From NCBI GenBank assembly GCA_004295565.1, contig AP019416.1, positions 2,914,001 to 2,978,000 on the forward strand: 64,000 bases of DNA. Direction: 5' to 3'. Source of the DNA: Vreelandella olivaria. GTDB taxonomy: Bacteria; Pseudomonadota; Gammaproteobacteria; Pseudomonadales; Halomonadaceae. Under the pieces are notes generated by a model. That model was not told the DNA's origin. It saw only the letters and a program-made list of their open reading frames with translations, and ran no database searches. Positions 13,538 through 23,356 of the stretch are shown piece after piece (within the stretch, counting starts at the first letter, position 1; every line of letters starts with the position of its first letter). Made by a program: the position numbers and the translations under genes.

Positions 13538-14725
13538 ATGAGCAACCCAACCGATGTTGTATTTCTCGCTGCTAAACGCACCCCAATGGGCGGCATGATG
13601 GGCAGCCTTGCGAGCATGACAGCCCCGCAGCTTGGCGCGGTCGCCATCAAAGCGGCCATTGAAGAAGCAGGAATTGACCCAGCCCTAATCACCGAAGGCA
13701 TTATGGGCTGTGTACTGCCCGCCGGTGTGAAGCAGGGCCCTGCCCGCCAGGCCATGCGCCAGGCGGGCATTCCGGATGCCAATGGCGCCACTACGATTAA
13801 CAAGCTGTGCGGCTCGGGAATGAAGGCCACGATGTTTGCCCACGACTTAATCAAAGCGGGCAGTGGCGATATTTTGCTGGCGGGTGGCATGGAGTCCATG
13901 TCTAACGCCCCTCATGTGCTTACCAAGGCACGCGGCGGCTACCGGTTAGGCCACGGTGAGCTGAAAGACCATATGTTCTTGGATGGGCTGGAAGATGCCG
14001 AAACGGGCAAACTAATGGGTGTGTTTGCCCAGGATGTGGCGACCCAGCGTGGCTACACTCGGGAACGTCTGGATGATTTTGCCATTGCCTCCCTAGAGCG
14101 TGCCATGGCCGCCACCAACGCGGGCCACCTAAACGCCGAGATGGCACCGGTAATGGTCTCCTCTCGCCAGGGCGAAACCCTGGTCGAGCACGACGAGCAA
14201 CCATTCCAAGCCAAGCTCGACAAAATCCGTCAGCTGCGCCCCGCTTTTGCCAAAGACGGTACGATTACCGCTGCCAACGCCAGCTCAATTTCCGACGGCG
14301 CTTCGGCACTTATCCTGGCGAGTCAGCAAGCAGCGGATCAGCACGGTATTAAGCCGTTGGCTCGTATGCTGGGTCACACCACTCACTCGCAACACCCTAG
14401 CGAGTTCACCATTGCTCCGGTGGGTGCGATTGAAAAGCTAATGAAGAAGTTAGCCTGGGGCGTCAATGACGTCGACCTATTCGAGATTAACGAAGCCTTT
14501 GCGGTGGTCACCTTGATGGCTATGGATGATTTAGGCCTGCCCCACGACAAGGTGAATGTGTTTGGCGGCGCCTGCGCCCAAGGCCACCCGATTGGGTCTA
14601 CCGGCTCGCGTATTATTGCCACACTGATTCATGCCCTGCGCACTAAAGGCGGCAAGCGCGGTATTGCCAGCTTATGCATAGGCGGCGGTGAAGCAACGGC
14701 AGTGGCCGTGGAGTTAATCGACTAA
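13538..14725 (+). CDS. Acetyl-CoA C-acyltransferase (thiolase)
   Basis: This intact 395-residue thiolase would catalyse Claisen condensation or thiolytic cleavage of 3-ketoacyl-CoA. Catalytic residues are visible: nucleophilic Cys at about residue 91 in INKLCGSGMKA, the NEAFA motif, His in GGACAQGHPIGSTGSR, and the second Cys at about 380 in LCIGGGEA. The ATG at 13538 is preceded at 7 bases by AAGGAG, so I prefer it over the in-frame TTG six bases earlier. Biosynthetic and degradative thiolases look alike. The neighbourhood of acyl-CoA dehydrogenase, 3-hydroxyacyl-CoA dehydrogenase and synthetase favours catabolism. Confidence 0.93.
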   Translation: MSNPTDVVFLAAKRTPMGGMMGSLASMTAPQLGAVAIKAAIEEAGIDPALITEGIMGCVLPAGVKQGPARQAMRQAGIPDANGATTINKLCGSGMKATMFAHDLIKAGSGDILLAGGMESMSNAPHVLTKARGGYRLGHGELKDHMFLDGLEDAETGKLMGVFAQDVATQRGYTRERLDDFAIASLERAMAATNAGHLNAEMAPVMVSSRQGETLVEHDEQPFQAKLDKIRQLRPAFAKDGTITAANASSISDGASALILASQQAADQHGIKPLARMLGHTTHSQHPSEFTIAPVGAIEKLMKKLAWGVNDVDLFEINEAFAVVTLMAMDDLGLPHDKVNVFGGACAQGHPIGSTGSRIIATLIHALRTKGGKRGIASLCIGGGEATAVAVELID

Positions 14726-14760
14726 TCGCGGTGTGTAAACATAGACCTTCTTTGGCAGTC

Positions 14761-14787
14761 GCCCTGGCACTCTCACCGAGCCAGGGC
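14761..14787. terminator. Inverted repeat between convergent genes
   Basis: GCCCTGGC (14761-14768) and GCCAGGGC (14780-14787) form an 8-bp stem after the thiolase stop and overlapping the end of the convergent permease gene. No long T run follows on either strand, so terminator function is only likely by position. Confidence 0.4.
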
Positions 14788-15912
14788 ACTTAACCACACT
14801 GCGGCAAACAGCCAGCCAAGCCCCAGCATGGGGATAGACCAACGATGAAACTCCATCAACATCCCCGGCTGGCGCGCCAATCGCAGCGCGATTAAATTAG
14901 CCATTGAGCCCATCACTAAACCAAAACCACCCACGCTGACTCCCCACGCAAGCGGCTGCCACTCACTCTGCTGGGCTAGCAGCAGCGTCGCGGGCACGTT
15001 GGATACCACCTGTGAAAGCAACACACCAACACTGGTATCGCCACCTGGCCACTGCTGCATCGTGCCAATCGCCTCCTGCACGACGCTCAGTTCACCGATC
15101 ATGCTTAAATTTATGAACATGAGGACAAACACGACCAACAGCAGCCAGTCGATGCTGAATACCGCCCGTCGGGCAACGACCAACATCACCAGCAGAACGC
15201 CTGCCATTGCCTGGGCCGCCCAGCCCATTTCGACGGCAAACAAAAACACTGGATAGCCGATTAGCGCTGCCCATAATGGTTTCTGCAAACGCTCACTGGG
15301 CACGTTCACCACTGCTTCCAACCGTATAAACGCTTTAGGAAATGCCAAGGGGACGAGTAGCAACAGCAGTACCATCAAGCCCACGCCTAGCGGCAGCATG
15401 GCTAACAGAAACTCACCAAAGCTAACGCCTGAGCGCTGCCATAAATAGAGATTTTGTGGATTACCTATCGGACTCAGTGACGACCCTGCATTCACCGCCA
15501 GCGCCTCAAATACAATCAAACGCCCTATCGGTAGCGTCGCCACCCCAGCCAGACTAAGCGTCAGCGGCACTACTATAAACAGCGCCACATCGTTGGTAAC
15601 GACGGCTGAGAGCAGCCCTGAAAACATGACCAGCCCCACCGCAAGGCGACGCTCGCCAGGCAGGTGGGCTAATAACCGCCGCCCCCAGAAGGCTAAGTAG
15701 CCGCTCAGCTCTAACGCCCTGCTAAGCACCATCAGCCCCGTCAACACGGCCAGGGTTGCCCAGTGAACCCGATCAGTCATCTCCCACAGCGACTGAGGCT
15801 TCAGCCAACACAAAACGACCCATATACCACTCATGAAGAGCAGCATAGGGTCGTTTAGAAAACGCTGAAAAAATAAACTGACGGGAGCCAGTGCCCTCTT
15901 TGTTACCAACAC
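14773..15912 (-). CDS. SLC13/ArsB-NhaD superfamily ion permease
   Basis: This intact 379-residue, very hydrophobic protein has about ten to eleven membrane segments. Two internal motifs mark the ion-transporter superfamily: VTNDVALFIVVPL with AVNAGSSLSPIGNPQN in the first half, and VVSNVPATLLL with GSMANLIALRLA in the second. These are the paired re-entrant substrate loops shared by ArsB, NhaD, CitM and DASS transporters. It could move arsenite, sodium/proton, citrate or sulfate. The nearby ars genes make arsenite imaginable, but Acr3 already fills that role and the gene is not in that operon. Confidence 0.8.
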   Translation of the reverse strand: MLVTKRALAPVSLFFQRFLNDPMLLFMSGIWVVLCWLKPQSLWEMTDRVHWATLAVLTGLMVLSRALELSGYLAFWGRRLLAHLPGERRLAVGLVMFSGLLSAVVTNDVALFIVVPLTLSLAGVATLPIGRLIVFEALAVNAGSSLSPIGNPQNLYLWQRSGVSFGEFLLAMLPLGVGLMVLLLLLVPLAFPKAFIRLEAVVNVPSERLQKPLWAALIGYPVFLFAVEMGWAAQAMAGVLLVMLVVARRAVFSIDWLLLVVFVLMFINLSMIGELSVVQEAIGTMQQWPGGDTSVGVLLSQVVSNVPATLLLAQQSEWQPLAWGVSVGGFGLVMGSMANLIALRLARQPGMLMEFHRWSIPMLGLGWLFAAVWLSALAR

Positions 15913-15989
15913 GCTACATGATGCTCAGAGAAAATCGCATGATAGCGTTGTAAACCGATGAGTAAAGCTAAATCTCCTAATCCAGAACG

Positions 15990-17687
15990 CTAAGCGGAAG
16001 CCAATAAACTCGCTTGGCGACGGGATTGCTCATGGCCATCAGGCAAAGGGGCGTCTTGATGGCTAAGCTGCTCCCATTCGGGGTAGTCGGCGTCCTTCCC
16101 GTTGGCATTCTGTCGGCCTGCTTCACTTGCCTCCTCGACAACACTAAATTGGCCGGCGTATTCACGCATTTGCAAAGCTTCCTGGGACAACACCTCTGCG
16201 CTCTGGGCGGCCTGGTTGACTAACCGCATGGTGTCCTGGGTAGTGGTATCGATCTGGGCAACCGCTAGGTTGACCTCTTCAATGCCTCGCCGCTGCTCCT
16301 CGGACGCATGAGTGATTTGCGTCATCAGCGTATCCACATTACTTGCTGCCTGCATAATGGCCCGCGTATGTTCACCAGCCTGTTGCGATAGCACGCTACC
16401 CTGCTGGACACTTGCACTCGATGCTTCGATACGGCTTCGAATCTCGCTGGCGGCAGTAGCACTGCGGGTAGCCAATGCACGCACTTCATTAGCGACCACC
16501 GCAAATCCACGCCCGTGCTCTCCAGCACGCGCCGCTTCAACCGAGGCATTGAGCGCTAGAATATTGGTTTGGAAAGCAATGCTTTCAATCATGCGAATGA
16601 TGCTTTGAATCTCTTCGGAGTGGCTATTTATCGCCTCCATGGTAGCGATAAACTGGCTAATCACCTCATCGCCCTGCCGCGCCTTGTGGGACACGTCCGC
16701 CGTTGACTGGTTAACGTGGGCCGCGCTTTCAGCATTCTGATTCACCGTAGCCGTGAGCTGTTCCAAGCTCGCCGCCATTTGCTGCAAGGCCGAGACTTGC
16801 GTGTCGGTTTGGCTCGCTAACAGCTGGTTCTGCTCTGTCATATCCTGACTATTGCTATATACCTGCTGACTACTTGCATTGAGCCGATTAACCGTGGCCG
16901 TCAGCGAGTGCTGCATCTTATCCAGCTCACTAAATAGCTGACCAATTTCGTTATTTGAGTGCGCGGTTACTGGCGCCGACAGGTCACCATTAGCAATGCG
17001 CTGGAAGTGCCCAGTGATTTTCTTCAACGGGCGGAGCACGTTTTACGCACGCCCCATACCACTACCGCCACTACCAGCAACGCAGTGCCCAGAGCCGCAA
17101 TCACGCCACAAAAAGTAGCGATGAAACCTGCTCAAAGCGTATAAGCAAATTGTTACCCCGCTGGGTGGAAGCACTAAAAAAGCCTCGGCGCTCTCTACAA
17201 AGTGCTGGCTACTATCATCCACCCGCGACTCGCCCGAGAAAAACCCGGAGATATCGCGCTCTTCAAGCATCATCATTTGAAGGTTGAGATTATTGTTAAC
17301 GAACGACTGAAAAGTCGACGCTAACTGATCGACCAGCGCTTGCTGATCGGCCTCAAAATCACTCGCTGTAAATTGAGAGAAATTCTCAGACGCCGAGTCA
17401 AGCAACCGCTGTGCTTCTTCTATCAAAGGGTCAGGCCGATCAAATGAAGGGGTACGGATTAATTCCGCCGCACGGTTCATCTGTATACGCGCACGCAATA
17501 GCTGAGAGTAGGCGCTATCCAGATTGCTAATTTGCGCCATATCCCTTTCATGCAGCGACGTGAAGGCCTCACGACCAAAATGATTGGCGAACAGACCCAG
17601 CGCGCCAATAACGACGACCAAGCCACTAAAGGCTACCAGTACCAGCGTCCAGCTCGCTTTAACGCTTAAGTTATTAATCCATTTCAT
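15990..17687 (-). CDS. Methyl-accepting chemotaxis protein, two frameshifts
   Basis: This inner-membrane chemoreceptor has an N-terminal membrane helix ([20 protein letters not shown]), a periplasmic four-helix-bundle-like ligand domain rich in Gln/Asp up to about residue 165, a second membrane helix that falls in a shifted frame near 17050-17160, a HAMP segment ([20 protein letters not shown]) and a long cytoplasmic coiled coil. The signalling tip is unmistakable: [20 protein letters not shown] then [20 protein letters not shown]. Two frame changes occur, near 17150 and 17040. The C-terminus shows no NWETF-type adaptation pentapeptide. The ligand is unknown. Confidence 0.93.
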
Positions 17688-17711
17688 CTCGACCCGCCCC
17701 TTTCAGTAAGA

Positions 17712-18125
17712 TTAATCAGATGTGTGGAGGGGCAGCCAGAGCTGAAGGCGCCGACGAATCTCCAATAACGCCTGCTCATAAGCATCTGCCTTGCCAATCA
17801 GACGAGGGTCTCGAATATCCCAGAACAGGACTTCGGCGGCCTTCCCCTGCCAATCACGGCAGGCTTGCTGGGCCTTATCACACAGCACAATGACAAAATC
17901 GAAAGTTTCGCTTTCAAATTCGTCCAACGCCTTACTGCGTAGACCATCGGTAGGCAGGCCCTGCTTGCGCAACACTTCAAGTGTCAATGCATGGGGCTCA
18001 TCGGGTTCAGAACCCGCGCTATACGCTTCAAAGCGATCAGCTGCCATATGGCGAAGCAGCGCTTCACCCATCAGAGACCGTGCAGAGTTAGCATTGCAGA
18101 GGAACAACACGCGGCGCTTCGTCAT
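17712..18125 (-). CDS. arsC: Arsenate reductase, low-molecular-weight phosphatase fold, thioredoxin type
   Basis: This intact protein of about 137 residues starts MTKRRVLFLCNANSARS. It has the phosphatase loop C-X5-R with Cys10, and cysteines at 82 and 89 in IVLCDKAQQACRDW. These positions equal the Cys10/Cys82/Cys89 relay of the Staphylococcus plasmid ArsC, which reduces arsenate to arsenite with thioredoxin. The DIRDP aspartate acid motif is also present. It is transcribed away from arsH and is separate from the glutaredoxin-type ArsC at 20121. The island thus carries two unrelated arsenate reductases. A protein tyrosine phosphatase role is the alternative but fits the cysteine triad less well. 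Confidence 0.85.
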   Translation of the reverse strand: MTKRRVLFLCNANSARSLMGEALLRHMAADRFEAYSAGSEPDEPHALTLEVLRKQGLPTDGLRSKALDEFESETFDFVIVLCDKAQQACRDWQGKAAEVLFWDIRDPRLIGKADAYEQALLEIRRRLQLWLPLHTSD

Positions 18126-18212
18126 AAATAAACAGCCTCTTATGTAGTTAGTGGCTGCCACTCTACGCCCGCTTCATGACGGCAATATTGCAAACAGACA
18201 GTAGCGCTAGAA

Positions 18213-18232
18213 ATATACGAAAAACATATATG
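18213..18232. promoter_or_regulatory. Candidate ArsR-type operator of the arsH-acr3-arsC operon
   Basis: ATATACGAAAAACATATATG is an AT-rich imperfect dyad (ATATA/TATAT) about 45 bases ahead of arsH. A closely similar sequence lies upstream of the gapdh-arsJ operon at 25654-25673. A shared regulator is inferred. No arsR gene is visible in the window. Confidence 0.5.
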
Positions 18233-18275
18233 ATAAGGTCAGCAACCTAATATGACTAGAAACGGGTAAGCCGAG

Positions 18276-19013
18276 ATGACCTCACCAACTGACTTTTCCC
18301 ACCTAAATGATTTACCCAACATAGATGCGGAACTCTTTACCCCTCCCAGCAGCGAGCGGTTGGGCATCCCGCAAGGCGCTACACACGCGCCGAAAATATT
18401 GCTGCTGTATGGCTCCCTGCGTGAACGCTCTTTCAGCCGTTTAGCGGTGGAGGAAGCCGCACGCTTGCTCAATGCCATGGGCGCAGAAACGCGCATCTTT
18501 GACCCCAGAGGGCTGCCATTACCGGATAGTGAAGAGGCCAGTCACCCCAAAGTCGACGAACTACGCACACTAGCCCACTGGGCCGAAGGCATGGTGTGGT
18601 GCTCCCCGGAACGCCACGGCGCCATGACCGGCATTATGAAAGCGCAGATTGACTGGATCCCGCTTGCATTGGGTGGCGTGCGTCCGACCCAGGGCAAGAC
18701 ATTGGCCGTGATGCAGGTATGCGGCGGCTCGCAGTCCTTCAACACCGTCAACCAACTGCGTATTCTGGGCCGCTGGATGCGCATGCTGACAATTCCCAAT
18801 CAATCCTCCGTGCCCAAAGCCTTTATGGAATTTGATGATAACGACCGCATGAAAGCCTCCCCTTTCTACGACCGTATCGTCGATGTCATGGAAGAACTGG
18901 TGAAATTCACGCTGCTGGTGCGTGACCGCAGCGAACTGCTTACGGATCGTTACTCGGAGCGTAAAGAGAGCGCTGAAGAAGTATCAAAACGGGTTAATCA
19001 ACGCGCTATCTAA
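18276..19013 (+). CDS. arsH: ArsH, NADPH-dependent FMN reductase / organoarsenical oxidase
   Basis: This intact 245-residue flavoprotein has [20 protein letters not shown] (phosphate-binding loop of the NADPH-FMN reductase fold, about residues 44-63), the ArsH-specific [20 protein letters not shown] and the [20 protein letters not shown] segment. ArsH oxidises trivalent methylated and aromatic arsenicals to pentavalent forms and can act as an NADPH:FMN oxidoreductase. It is the first gene of a plus-strand operon with acr3 (13 bases apart) and arsC. The length matches the proteobacterial family. Confidence 0.95.
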   Translation: MTSPTDFSHLNDLPNIDAELFTPPSSERLGIPQGATHAPKILLLYGSLRERSFSRLAVEEAARLLNAMGAETRIFDPRGLPLPDSEEASHPKVDELRTLAHWAEGMVWCSPERHGAMTGIMKAQIDWIPLALGGVRPTQGKTLAVMQVCGGSQSFNTVNQLRILGRWMRMLTIPNQSSVPKAFMEFDDNDRMKASPFYDRIVDVMEELVKFTLLVRDRSELLTDRYSERKESAEEVSKRVNQRAI

Positions 19014-19026
19014 TTAGGAGCTTCAC

Positions 19027-20102
19027 ATGTCAGCACTGCAAGATAACGCATCGCCCTCCACTGCCGAAGGCATGGGAGCCTTTGAACGCTACCTCTCACT
19101 ATGGGTAGCCCTTGCCATTGTGGTAGGCATTTTAGTCGGGCAATTCATCCCAGCGGTACCGGAAACGCTGTCCCGCTTTGAAGTGGCGCAGGTGTCGATA
19201 CCCGTGGCGATACTCATCTGGGCGATGATATTCCCCATGATGGCGCAAATTGACTTTACCTCCTTATTAGGTGTCCGGCGCCAGCCAAAGGGTTGATCAT
19301 CACCACCTCCGTTAACTGGTTGATCAAACCCTTCACTATGTTCGCCATCTCCTGGCTATTTCTGATGGTGATCTTTCGGCCATTTATTCCCGCCGAGTTA
19401 GCCAGTCAGTATCTAGCAGGAGCGATTCTGCTCGGCGCAGCGCCGTGTACCGCCATGGTGTTTGTGTGGAGCTACCTGACCCGTGGCGATGCCGCCTACA
19501 CCCTGGTGCAAGTCGCTCTCAACGACCTGATCATGCTGTTTGCCTTTGCGCCCATTGTGGTCTTCCTACTGGGAATCTCCAATATTCAAGTGCCCTGGGA
19601 CACCGTCGCCCTGTCCGTGGTGCTGTATATTGTGATTCCTCTGGCAGCGGGTTATATCACCCGGCAGACCCTGATCAAAAAGCGCGGCGCCGAGTGGTAC
19701 GACAACGTGTTTATGAAGCGCGTTGGCCCGATCACCCCGATTGGCTTGATCATTACCCTGGTGCTGCTGTTTGCCTTCCAGGGCGAGGTCATTCTCAATA
19801 ATCCGTTGCATATCGTGCTGATCGCGATACCGCTGGTTATTCAGACGTTTCTGATCTTCTTTATTGCCTATGGCTGGGCGAAAGCCTGGAAGTTGCCGCA
19901 CAATATTGCCGCCCCGGGGGCGATGATTGGTGCGAGCAATTTCTTTGAGCTGGCCGTCGCGGCAGCGATTGCGCTATTTGGCTTACAGTCAGGTGCAGCA
20001 CTGGCCACTGTGGTGGGCGTTTTGGTCGAAGTACCGCTAATGCTGGCGCTGGTAAGAATTGCCAATAAAACCCGCCACCATTTTCCTGCCGCAAACAGCT
20101 AA
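19027..20102 (+). CDS. acr3: Arsenite efflux permease Acr3, one frameshift
   Basis: This bile-acid/arsenite transporter-family membrane protein has about ten membrane segments. The N-terminal fragment runs from the ATG at 19027 to about 19285, and the rest follows in another frame from [19 protein letters not shown]. The essential cysteine motif [18 protein letters not shown] is intact. The break near 19285 is consistent with a lost T: GGTTGATCATC would read through as Gly-Leu-Ile-Ile with one more T. Acr3 expels As(OH)3 produced by the two ArsC proteins. The gene lies in the arsH-acr3-arsC operon. Confidence 0.95.
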
Positions 20103-20120
20103 GCGCTTAATGAGGACACC

Positions 20121-20528
20121 ATGCCCGTCACTATTTACCACAATCCCAACTGCGGTACGTCGCGTAACACCCTGGCAATGATCAAAGCCTCAGGCGAAGC
20201 GCCGGAGGTGATCCATTATCTGGAAACACCGCCCAGCCGGGAAGAGTTGGAAAAGCTGTTGGCGATGATGCAGATCTCACCCAGGGGACTACTACGTCGC
20301 AAAGGTACTCCCTATGACGAACTTAAATTGGATGCTCCTTTATTGAGCGACGATCAACTTATCGACGCCATGATGGCCCACCCGATTCTGATTAATCGCC
20401 CTATTGTGGTGACCAATAAGGGCACACGCCTGTGCCGCCCTTCCGAGCAGGTATTAGCGCTTTTGGAAAAACCTATCAAACACTTCACCAAAGAAGATGG
20501 TGAAACCATTTACTATCCAGCGCAGTAA
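20121..20528 (+). CDS. arsC: Arsenate reductase, glutaredoxin-dependent ArsC type
   Basis: This intact 135-residue protein starts MPVTIYHNPNCGTSRNT, with catalytic Cys at about residue 11 in the family motif NPxCGTSR. The three arginines used for arsenate binding are represented by LLRRKGTPYDEL, HPILINRPIV and GTRLCRPSE. It reduces arsenate to arsenite with glutathione and glutaredoxin. It follows acr3 by 18 bases and is co-transcribed with it. It is unrelated in fold to the arsenate reductase at 17712. Confidence 0.94.
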   Translation: MPVTIYHNPNCGTSRNTLAMIKASGEAPEVIHYLETPPSREELEKLLAMMQISPRGLLRRKGTPYDELKLDAPLLSDDQLIDAMMAHPILINRPIVVTNKGTRLCRPSEQVLALLEKPIKHFTKEDGETIYYPAQ

Positions 20529-20555
20529 TGTCGTCACCATGATAAGGGGTGCGCA

Positions 20556-20912
20556 ATGGATAATGTGATTGATATAAGCAGCAACGCATTAGACTTCATC
20601 AAACAACTAGGTGGCATCGTCACTGTTCGGCTTTCCCCCAAGTATGGTTGCTGTGGAGGACGCGCCAATATTGCCGTCGCCGAGGCGAGCACACCCGCGA
20701 ACCCTGCGCTTTACCAACGCCATTGTGATGAAGATATAACCCTATTTATTGCACAAGAGCTTGCCTACCAAGGGCTGCGTGTTGACGTCGAAGGATTTTG
20801 GAAATTACGCCATCTGTATGTGGATGGCTCACCCCGCCACCGCGGCACACGGATAAACAGCAGCGCTGAGCACGCCGCCAGCATCATTCCCACACTCTAT
20901 AGGCCAGTTTGA
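20556..20912 (+). CDS. CC-motif (CC/Se family-like) small protein with an added tail
   Basis: This intact 118-residue protein is the last gene of the arsH operon, 27 bases after arsC. The first 90 or so residues show SSNALDFIKQLGG, then VRLSPKYGCCGG with adjacent cysteines, ending in VDVEGFWKLRHLYVDG. This pattern recalls the small CC/Se motif family, whose members have Cys-Cys or Cys-Sec and often lie in arsenic clusters; I make the link from memory and moderate similarity. Function is unknown; thiol-based metalloid binding or redox is plausible. The last 25 codons (from about 20835) appear to be extra. Their antisense strand encodes a fragment like the end of an MFS transporter, and the same stretch recurs at 22170-22253. 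Confidence 0.6.
   Translation: MDNVIDISSNALDFIKQLGGIVTVRLSPKYGCCGGRANIAVAEASTPANPALYQRHCDEDITLFIAQELAYQGLRVDVEGFWKLRHLYVDGSPRHRGTRINSSAEHAASIIPTLYRPV
20806..20889. repeat. Diverged direct repeat, copy 1 (end of CC-motif gene)
   Basis: This stretch aligns without gaps to 22170-22253, starting AAATTACGCC and ending CACGCCGCCAGCATCA in both. Most positions agree but substitutions are many, so the duplication is not recent. The two copies flank the PLP-enzyme gene. Confidence 0.75.
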
Positions 20913-20942
20913 TATATCGTTTCTACACGTGTAAGTGGGAAT

Positions 20943-22089
20943 TTAAACGTGAGCGCTGTCGATGGCTTGCTTCAAATCGGTCAGCAGATCATCAGCATTC
21001 TCAATACCGACCGATAAGCGCAGTAAATCCAGCGGAACCGGTGTGTCAGGACCTTCTATACTTGCACGGTGCTCAATCAAACTTTCTACACCGCCCAATG
21101 AGGTAGCACGGCACCAGAGCTGAGTTTTAGCGGCAACAGCTATAGCCGCTTTTTCTCCCCCGGCCAAACGAATAGACAACATACCGCCGAAACCACTCTT
21201 CATCTGCTTTTTAGCCACGTCGTGACCGGCAAAGCTTTTAAGACCTGGATATAACACTTCAATTACCTGCGGATGCTGCTCCAGCTGTTCAGCAATATAT
21301 AGCGCACTTTGACAGCTTTCTCGCACCCTTAAAAACAAGGTTCGCATTCCCCGTAGTAACTGTGCAGCGTCTTGTCCTGGAACCGCCCCCGATTGCGCGC
21401 GAACGGCAACCAGGCGTTGCCAGAAGGCATTATCTTCACGCGCAGCCAATACGCCGGAAATGACATCAGAGTGGCCATTAAGGTATTTGGTGGCCGAATG
21501 CATAACAATATCAGCGCCGAGGTTTAATGGTTTTGTCAGCAGCGGCGTAGCAACAGTGGAGTCGACCGCTAGCATGGCACCGCATGCTTTCGCTAAATTG
21601 GCTACTGCTGCAATATCAGTAATTGTCCAAAGCGGGTTACCTGGTGTTTCCAACCAAATAAGAGTGGGTGTTTTTCATCAATGGCGACACGTAATTCGTC
21701 CAAGTTTGTGGTGTCCACGAAACGAACATTCAACCCGGCATCGACACCAAAGGTCTGCAGCCATTTCCGCAAAGCCCAATACATCACTTTAGGAGCAATG
21801 ACAGAATCACCGGGCTTTAAGGCTTGAAAAACGGTCGTTGCAGCCGCAATACCAGAGGCAAATAAACGGGCATCAACAGCATTTTCCAACTCTGCCAAAA
21901 GTCTTTCTGCAGGTCGATAAGTTGGGTTGTCAGCTCGGGAGTAAACACGCCCACTGCGGTATTGATTATCTTCATCACGCAAATAGGTCGTTGATGTATA
22001 TACCGGTGGGATGATTGCTCCATTTTCATGCTCAGGATGGCTACCGCCCTGAGCAAGGAGTGATTGCGGCGAAAAGAATGTTTTGTCAT
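20943..22089 (-). CDS. Cys/Met-metabolism PLP enzyme (cystathionine gamma-synthase/lyase-like), two frameshifts
   Basis: The protein begins MTKHSFRRNHSLLAQGG at 22089 once a shift near 22050 is allowed. It has IIPPVYTSTTYLRDEDN, typical of the family N-terminus, then ENAVDARLFASGIAA, and the PLP-lysine motif MHSATKYLNGHSDVISG. The C-terminal part has GPDTPVPLDLLRLSVGIEN. Total length of about 382 residues fits. The frame changes near 22050 and 21650. Reactions possible include gamma-replacement or gamma/beta-elimination on cystathionine, homoserine esters or methionine; sequence does not choose. It is the last gene after gapdh-arsJ-MFS on the same strand, behind an AT-rich stretch (22090-22180). 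It is flanked by diverged direct repeats, suggesting insertion. Confidence 0.82.
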
Positions 22090-23356
22090 ATAAATTCTCG
22101 GCAAATTAATTTTAATGAGAAATATAGCTCATATAAGAAAGCAATCAAATTCACAATAATCAAAAGGGGTAAATTACGCCGCCTACATATGGATAGCCTA
22201 CCCTGCAACCTAGGCACACGAATACACACTAGTGCCAAACACGCCGCCAGCATCAACACAGTGGTCAGCCATAGCGCCCCGGCACCATTATGCTCTATCA
22301 ATAAGCCAAACAGCAGCGGCGCGCAGGCTTGCGCGGCCCTTGCAGGGGCGATAATCAAGCCCTGGCGCTGACCAAACCCTTTGGGCCAAACAGCGCCAGC
22401 GGCAGAGTACCGGAGGCAATCGTCATCATGCCATTGCCCGCCCCATGCAGTAGCGCAAAGCCCGCAGCGGGCATACCCACGGTGGCTAGTAGTGCCGCAC
22501 CTAGAGGGTGGAGCGTGGTGGCCACACGTGCGGCAACAAGCGGATGCAAGTGACGCAGCAGCGCAAATTCCCCACCCTAGCGGCCACTTGCGCTGGGCCA
22601 ACCAGCGCCGCCGCTGCAACGGCAACTGAAAGCGACACGCCGGTTTCCTGAAGAAGCCTGGGCAGATGAGCCGCCATCGCCGTTGAGACAAACCAGCCCG
22701 CAGCAAACACATAGGCTAATAAAATCATCGCAAGGCGGGGCGTTCTGGCGGCGGTGCCGATTTATCGTCATCTTGCTGAGCCGCACTATCACCGGCTTTG
22801 GGCAGGTGAGCATTTAGCGGTAGACCTATCACTACATGCAGGATGGCCCAGACGCCGCAGGCGGCTCGCCAGCCTAACTCATTTTCCAACAAGGCCGTTA
22901 GTGGCCAACCGATAGTGCTGGCAAACCCTGCCAGTAGCGTCACACCGGTAATGGAAGCGCGGGCGCCGCGACCTAAAAGCCGCCCGAGGGTAGCAAAGGC
23001 GGCGTCGTATAGCCCCATCGCCATGCCCACACCGGTAATCAGCCAGGCAAACATTAGGCTTAACAAACCTTGGGACAGCGCCATGATGATCAGGCCAAGT
23101 GCCAAGACAGCGTTGGACGCCATCAGCACCCCTCGCCCGCCTTGCTGGTCAATTAGGCGCCCCACGCTGGGCCCTAGCATAGCGGTTAGCAGCAAAGACG
23201 CTGAGAATGCCGCGAATACCCAACTTGGCGATATCCCCAGCTCGCGAGCCATAGGCACCGCCAGATAGCGGGTAAGTAGTAACTAGAGGCCCAGGCAAGC
23301 GTTTGCGCGCTGCCTAAGGTGAGCGTTAAGCCCAGCCTGGGCGTTGAGCGGATCAT
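22086..23356 (-). CDS. MFS transporter in the arsenic island, several frameshifts
   Basis: The start ATG at 23356 overlaps the arsJ stop (ATGA) and opens MIRSTPRLGLTLTLGSAQTL. The main fragment has RELGISPSWVFAAFSASLLL, PSVGRLIDQQGGRGVLMASN (the MFS loop between helices 2 and 3) and further helices. The second half is spread over three frames (breaks near 23270, 22720, 22560 and 22370), ending with LLFGLLIEHNGAGALWL and LACLALVCIRVPRLQ-like sequence. The final stretch from about 22200 down to the stop at 22086 runs into AT-rich DNA and looks added. The substrate is unknown; linkage to arsJ suggests an arsenic-related export role. Confidence 0.75.
22170..22253. repeat. Diverged direct repeat, copy 2 (end of MFS gene)
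   Basis: This is the second copy of the segment at 20806-20889, same orientation. On the plus strand it encodes KLRRLHMDSL and GTRIHTSAKHAASI, clearly like the KLRHLYVDGS and GTRINSSAEHAASI of the CC-motif protein. On the minus strand it encodes the last helix of the MFS transporter. Confidence 0.75.

Noticed and set aside
14773-15912. Permease as a dedicated arsenite pump ArsB
   Set aside because: The superfamily motifs are shared by sodium, citrate and sulfate transporters, and the gene is separate from the ars operons.
22170-22371. A second complete CC-motif gene
   Set aside because: Only the last 28 or so codons match; the upstream part is AT-rich and unrelated, so it is a fragment.
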